This document shows positions 6,042 to 8,526 of a DNA stretch of 8,526 nucleotides, piece after piece. Within the stretch, counting starts at the first letter, position 1. Every line of letters starts with the position of its first letter. Origin of the DNA: Actinomycetota bacterium (GTDB lineage Bacteria; Actinomycetota; Acidimicrobiia; IMCC26256; PALSA-610). The notes under the pieces were generated by a model. The model saw only the letters and a list, made by a program, of their open reading frames with translations, did no database searches and was not told the DNA's origin. The stretch lies in assembly GCA_005779345.1 (NCBI GenBank), contig SXJQ01000174.1, positions 1 through 8,526 of the forward strand. Reading direction: 5' to 3'. The translations under genes and the position numbers were made by a program.

Positions 6042-7610
6042 TCAGTGCCCGAGGAGCTGCTTGCGCAGCTCGTGCTTCGGCACCTTGCCGCTCGGATTCC
6101 GCGGCATCGTCGCCACGAACATCAGCCGCTCGGGCGCCTTTTGCGCCATGAGCCCGGCTCCCCGGCAGTGCTCGAACACCGCGGTGACCGTCGGTTCGGC
6201 GACGTCGGGTCGGAGCTGGATCGCGGCGACGACCATCTCGCCGCGCTCCACGTCAGGGATGCCGAACACCGCGACATCGGCGATGTCGGGGTGCGTGTAG
6301 AGGCAGTCCTCGACCTCCTTTGCCGACACGTTCTCGCCCTTGCGGATGATGATGTCCTTGATCCGCCCGGTGATGACGATCGTTCCGTCGGGGAGGAAGC
6401 GCCCGAGGTCGCCCGTGCGGAAGAAGCCGTCGGCGGTGAACGCCCCGGCGTCGAGCGACGGGTCGGTGTAGCCGCGCATCACCTGGTTGCCGGTGGCGAC
6501 GATCTCGCCCTCCTCGCCCTGGGCGACCTCGTTGCCGTCGCGGTCGATCAACTTGATCGTGACCGACTCCGTCGGCGTGCCCTCACCCTTGACCTTGCTG
6601 TCGTCGGCCGCATCCATATCGGTCTGGCTGAGGATCGGTGCCTCGGTCAACCCGTACCCGCTCGTGATGCCGCCGACCGCGCTCGGCACGATCTCGCGGA
6701 TCTCGTCGTGCTGCAACGGTGGTTTCGGCGATCCGCCACCGGGAAACGCGCGGACGTGCGCGTAGGCCTCGGGGTGGTCGGTCGCCTCGGCCATGAGCAT
6801 CTGGTGGATCGCGGGGGCACCGTTGCCGAGCGTGACGCGATGACGTCCGATGAGCTCGGTCGCGAGTTGGGGCGTGAACGCCTCCATCAGCACCGCGGTC
6901 GAGCCCGTGAGCAATGGCGTGAAGACGCCGATGATCGCCCCGCCGACATGCGTGAAGGGGAAGGCGACGATCGCGATGTCGTCGTCGCGCACCTGGGTCT
7001 TCTTGGCGTAGCCGATCGCGCCCTGCATCACACTGCGGTCGGTGTGCTGCGCGCCCTTCGGGTCGCTCGTGGTGCCCGACGTGTAGAAGATCCAGCGCAC
7101 GGGGTCGTCGGCACGCGACGCGAACGTCGCGGGCGGCGGGGGCAGTGTCGCGGGGTCGCCGTCGGGGTTCCACTGGTCGGCGACCACGTTGGTCGGCCGA
7201 CCGCCTTGCTCGTTCGCGACCTGCGCCGCGAGCGCTTGGAAGTCGAAGTTGTTCCAGGTGCTCGGCGTGATGAGGAACTGCGTCCCGAGCTGTTGGGTGA
7301 TGAAGCTGATCTCGCGGTGGCGGTAGATCGGCAGCATCGGGTTCTGGATCGCGCCGAGGCGGCACAACGCGCCGACGAGCACGGCCGACTCGACCCAGGT
7401 CGGCAGTTGCCAACTCACGTGTACGCCCGCGCCGACTCCCAGTGCATGCCAACCCGCGGCCGCGCGCTCGACGAGATCGCGGTACTCGGCGAAGCTCACG
7501 GAGCGATCTCCGGCGAACAGCATCGTGCGATCCGGTGTGAGTTCGGCCCGCCGTTCGATCAGCTCCCAGACCGACTTCGCGTCGTCGAGCATCTTCGGTC
7601 CGTCCGGCAT
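6042..7610 (-). CDS. AMP-forming acyl-CoA synthetase / acid-CoA ligase (FadD / cyclohexanecarboxylate-CoA ligase-like)
   Basis: 522 residues with all core motifs of adenylate-forming enzymes: the P-loop YTSGTTSDPKG (176-186), FPFTHVGG (217-224), SGYGLTEAP (317-325), RTGDLGRFLPDG (398-409), the hinge GRIKDIIIRKGENVS (415-429), and the C-terminal NPSGK with catalytic Lys509. It activates a carboxylic acid with ATP to an acyl-adenylate and then a CoA thioester. The stretch GAIQNPMLPIYRHREISFI (86-104) resembles the branch that includes cyclohexanecarboxylate-CoA ligases, a hint rather than proof of an alicyclic substrate. Start choice: the first ATG, at 7628, overlaps the previous stop in TGATG but has no ribosome site. 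The ATG at 7610 has GGGGGGA 6 nt upstream, so I prefer it; the longer form would be 528 residues. It is the second gene of the operon. Confidence 0.92.
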   Translation of the reverse strand: MPDGPKMLDDAKSVWELIERRAELTPDRTMLFAGDRSVSFAEYRDLVERAAAGWHALGVGAGVHVSWQLPTWVESAVLVGALCRLGAIQNPMLPIYRHREISFITQQLGTQFLITPSTWNNFDFQALAAQVANEQGGRPTNVVADQWNPDGDPATLPPPPATFASRADDPVRWIFYTSGTTSDPKGAQHTDRSVMQGAIGYAKKTQVRDDDIAIVAFPFTHVGGAIIGVFTPLLTGSTAVLMEAFTPQLATELIGRHRVTLGNGAPAIHQMLMAEATDHPEAYAHVRAFPGGGSPKPPLQHDEIREIVPSAVGGITSGYGLTEAPILSQTDMDAADDSKVKGEGTPTESVTIKLIDRDGNEVAQGEEGEIVATGNQVMRGYTDPSLDAGAFTADGFFRTGDLGRFLPDGTIVITGRIKDIIIRKGENVSAKEVEDCLYTHPDIADVAVFGIPDVERGEMVVAAIQLRPDVAEPTVTAVFEHCRGAGLMAQKAPERLMFVATMPRNPSGKVPKHELRKQLLGH

Positions 7611-7616
7611 CGTGGG

Positions 7617-7623
7617 TCCCCCC
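7617..7623 (-). promoter_or_regulatory. Strong ribosome binding site favouring the downstream start of the acyl-CoA synthetase
   Basis: On the minus strand GGGGGGA is followed by 6 nt and then ATG 7610. The same 6-nt spacing is seen before the LLM and YbdK-like genes, so 7610 is more likely than the TGATG-overlapping ATG at 7628. Confidence 0.55.
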
Positions 7624-7627
7624 GGCA

Positions 7628-8392
7628 TCAGAGCGTCAGCCCACCGTCGATCGAGACGATGGAACCGGTCATGTAGCGCGCCTCGTCGGACGCCACGAAC
7701 GCGATCACTGCAGCGACCTCGTCGGGCGTGCTGTTACCCATCGGGGTCATCGACTTGCGCAGGTCTTTCCACGACGCGCCCTCGGGGATCGAGTTCGCGA
7801 ACGCGCCCTGGAGCGGCGTCTCCATCCCGCCGGGCGCAACGCAGTTCACGGTGATGTTGCGCTTGATGTACTCGTCGGCGAGCGCCCGAGTGAGGTTGAC
7901 GACCCCGCCCTTCGACGCGCAGTACGCGGCGCTGAACGGCTGCCCCATGAGCCCGGCGTTGCTCGCGACCGTGACGATGCGGCCTCGGCCCCCGGCGAGC
8001 ATGTGCCGCAGCGCGGCCTGGGCGACGAGGAACGTGCCGGTGAGGTTGACCCCCACGATCCGGCTCCACTCCTCGAACGGCTGCTCATGGCTGTGGGCGA
8101 GCTTGCCGATCCCGGCGCAGGTGACCGCGAGGTCGAGACCGCCCAGATCGGCCGACGCCGCGTCGACGGCCGCCGCGACCGACGCGGGGTCGCTCACATC
8201 GCAGGCATGGGCGGTCGCGGCGTCGCCGATGCCCTCAGCGGTCTCCTTCGCTGCGCCCTCGGCGATGTCGAGGCAGGCCACCCGGGCCCCCTCGGCCGCG
8301 AGTCGCTGCGCGGTCGCGCGCCCGAGTCCCGAGCCCGCGCCGGTCACCACCGCGAGCCGTCCGTCGTGTCGTCCCTGCACCACCAGTGTCAT
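7628..8392 (-). CDS. Classical SDR family NAD(P)-dependent oxidoreductase, first gene of the minus-strand operon
   Basis: 254 residues with the full classical SDR set: TGAGSGLG (17-24) for the dinucleotide, Asp42 at the end of strand 2 (favours NAD over NADP), CDVSD (64-68) with Asp65 at the adenine, TCAGIG (91-96), Asn116 in GVNLTG, Ser144 in VASNAG, Tyr157 and Lys161 in YCASK, and VAPGGMETP (185-193). It interconverts a hydroxyl and a keto group; the substrate is unknown. Its neighbours, an acyl-CoA synthetase and another SDR, suggest oxidation of a CoA-activated or alicyclic acid. The ATG at 8392 has no Shine-Dalgarno sequence. A TAGATT box ends 9 nt upstream, so the mRNA may be leaderless. 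A 21-bp palindrome just upstream suggests repressor control of the operon. The stop at 7628-7630 touches the first ATG of the ligase gene. Confidence 0.93.
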   Translation of the reverse strand: MTLVVQGRHDGRLAVVTGAGSGLGRATAQRLAAEGARVACLDIAEGAAKETAEGIGDAATAHACDVSDPASVAAAVDAASADLGGLDLAVTCAGIGKLAHSHEQPFEEWSRIVGVNLTGTFLVAQAALRHMLAGGRGRIVTVASNAGLMGQPFSAAYCASKGGVVNLTRALADEYIKRNITVNCVAPGGMETPLQGAFANSIPEGASWKDLRKSMTPMGNSTPDEVAAVIAFVASDEARYMTGSIVSIDGGLTL

Positions 8393-8401
8393 AGGCGGCC
8401 G

Positions 8402-8407
8402 AATCTA
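8402..8407 (-). promoter_or_regulatory. Possible -10 box of the minus-strand operon
   Basis: TAGATT on the minus strand fits the actinobacterial TANNNT -10 pattern. Only 9 nt separate it from ATG 8392, so transcription would begin at or within about 3 nt of the start codon. The region 17 nt upstream (GGCGCC) is not a good -35 box. The box lies inside one arm of the palindrome at 8402-8422. Prediction only. Confidence 0.35.
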
Positions 8408-8422
8408 ACGCACCGTCAGATT
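8402..8422. promoter_or_regulatory. Near-perfect 21-bp palindrome, probable repressor operator
   Basis: The arms aatctaacg (8402-8410) and cgtcagatt (8414-8422) pair at 8 of 9 positions around a 3-nt centre, cac. Odd spacing, the length and the TGACG-N3-CGTTA core resemble operators of TetR-type repressors that control acyl-CoA and steroid genes in actinobacteria. No regulator gene lies in the window. It covers the possible -10 box and sits 9 bp upstream of the first gene, so a bound repressor would block transcription. Confidence 0.55.
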
Positions 8423-8446
8423 TCGGCGCCGGGCGCGAACGGCCTT

Positions 8447-8489
8447 CGTTGAGCGGTCCGGCGGGTGGAACACGCCGGACCGCTCAACG
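8447..8489. terminator. Perfect 17-bp inverted repeat, probable terminator or insulator hairpin
   Basis: The arms cgttgagcggtccggcg (8447-8463) and its exact reverse complement (8473-8489) enclose a 9-nt loop, ggtggaaca. Such a long, GC-rich perfect stem in non-coding DNA is unlikely by chance. It has no T-run on either strand. No gene inside the window ends towards it, so it probably terminates a minus-strand gene lying to the right and separates it from the operon starting at 8392. A dispersed palindromic repeat element is the main alternative. From 8490 to 8526 I see nothing identifiable. Confidence 0.55.
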
Positions 8490-8526
8490 TACGGCTCTGG
8501 TGGGGGAAAGAAGTGGCCCGCCGAGC

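Noticed and set aside
5076..7676. Plus-strand open frame of 866 codons
   Set aside because: It is antisense to the SDR, ligase and LLM genes, has an Arg/Asp-rich composition with no recognisable motif, and is explained by the lack of stop codons opposite GC-rich genes.
8490..8526. Possible gene or RNA at the right edge
   Set aside because: Only 37 bases after the hairpin; no recognisable start, tRNA fold or motif can be supported.
1..8526. Mobile element, CRISPR array or foreign island
   Set aside because: Base and codon use look uniform, and no transposase, integrase, repeat-spacer pattern or target duplication is visible.

Overview
The window is very GC-rich, densely coding DNA with a strong G/C bias at third codon positions. 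It carries an F420-type luciferase-like oxidoreductase, a YbdK-type carboxylate-amine ligase and several lipid/acyl-CoA type enzymes. This points to an actinomycetote, perhaps an environmental member of Acidimicrobiia or a relative. That placement is inferred from composition and gene content only; there is no marker gene here. I see no tRNA, rRNA, CRISPR array, insertion sequence or phage gene.

Layout. Positions 1-1928, plus strand: the 3' part of a glutamine-synthetase-family gene (its start lies left of the window) overlaps by 4 bp a class I amidotransferase-type gamma-glutamyl hydrolase (PuuD family). Positions 1899-8392, minus strand: six tightly packed genes, read from right to left: a classical SDR oxidoreductase, an AMP-forming acyl-CoA synthetase, a second SDR resembling 3-alpha-hydroxysteroid dehydrogenase/carbonyl reductase, an F420-type LLM oxidoreductase, a YbdK-type glutamate-cysteine-ligase-like enzyme, and an M20D amidohydrolase. 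All junctions are short (3 to 55 bp), so one transcript is likely. The two transcription units converge and their 3' ends overlap by 30 bp. A perfect 10-bp inverted repeat there carries both stop codons in its arms. Positions 8393-8526 are non-coding. They hold a 21-bp near-perfect palindrome (probable operator, overlapping a possible -10 box) and a perfect 17-bp stem with a 9-nt loop (probable terminator or insulator of the preceding unit).

How the genes may work together (inference). The plus-strand pair makes and breaks gamma-glutamyl amides, as PuuA/PuuD-type enzymes do with amines. The minus-strand set could activate a carboxylic acid to its CoA ester, oxidise or reduce it (two SDRs and an LLM enzyme), and make or split an amide bond (YbdK-like ligase plus M20D hydrolase). 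Thus two ligase/hydrolase pairs for amide bonds face each other across the terminator. The substrate of neither set can be read from the sequence. Nothing in the window is a clearly new defence or mobile system; the most interesting features are the regulatory palindromes and the enzyme combination.
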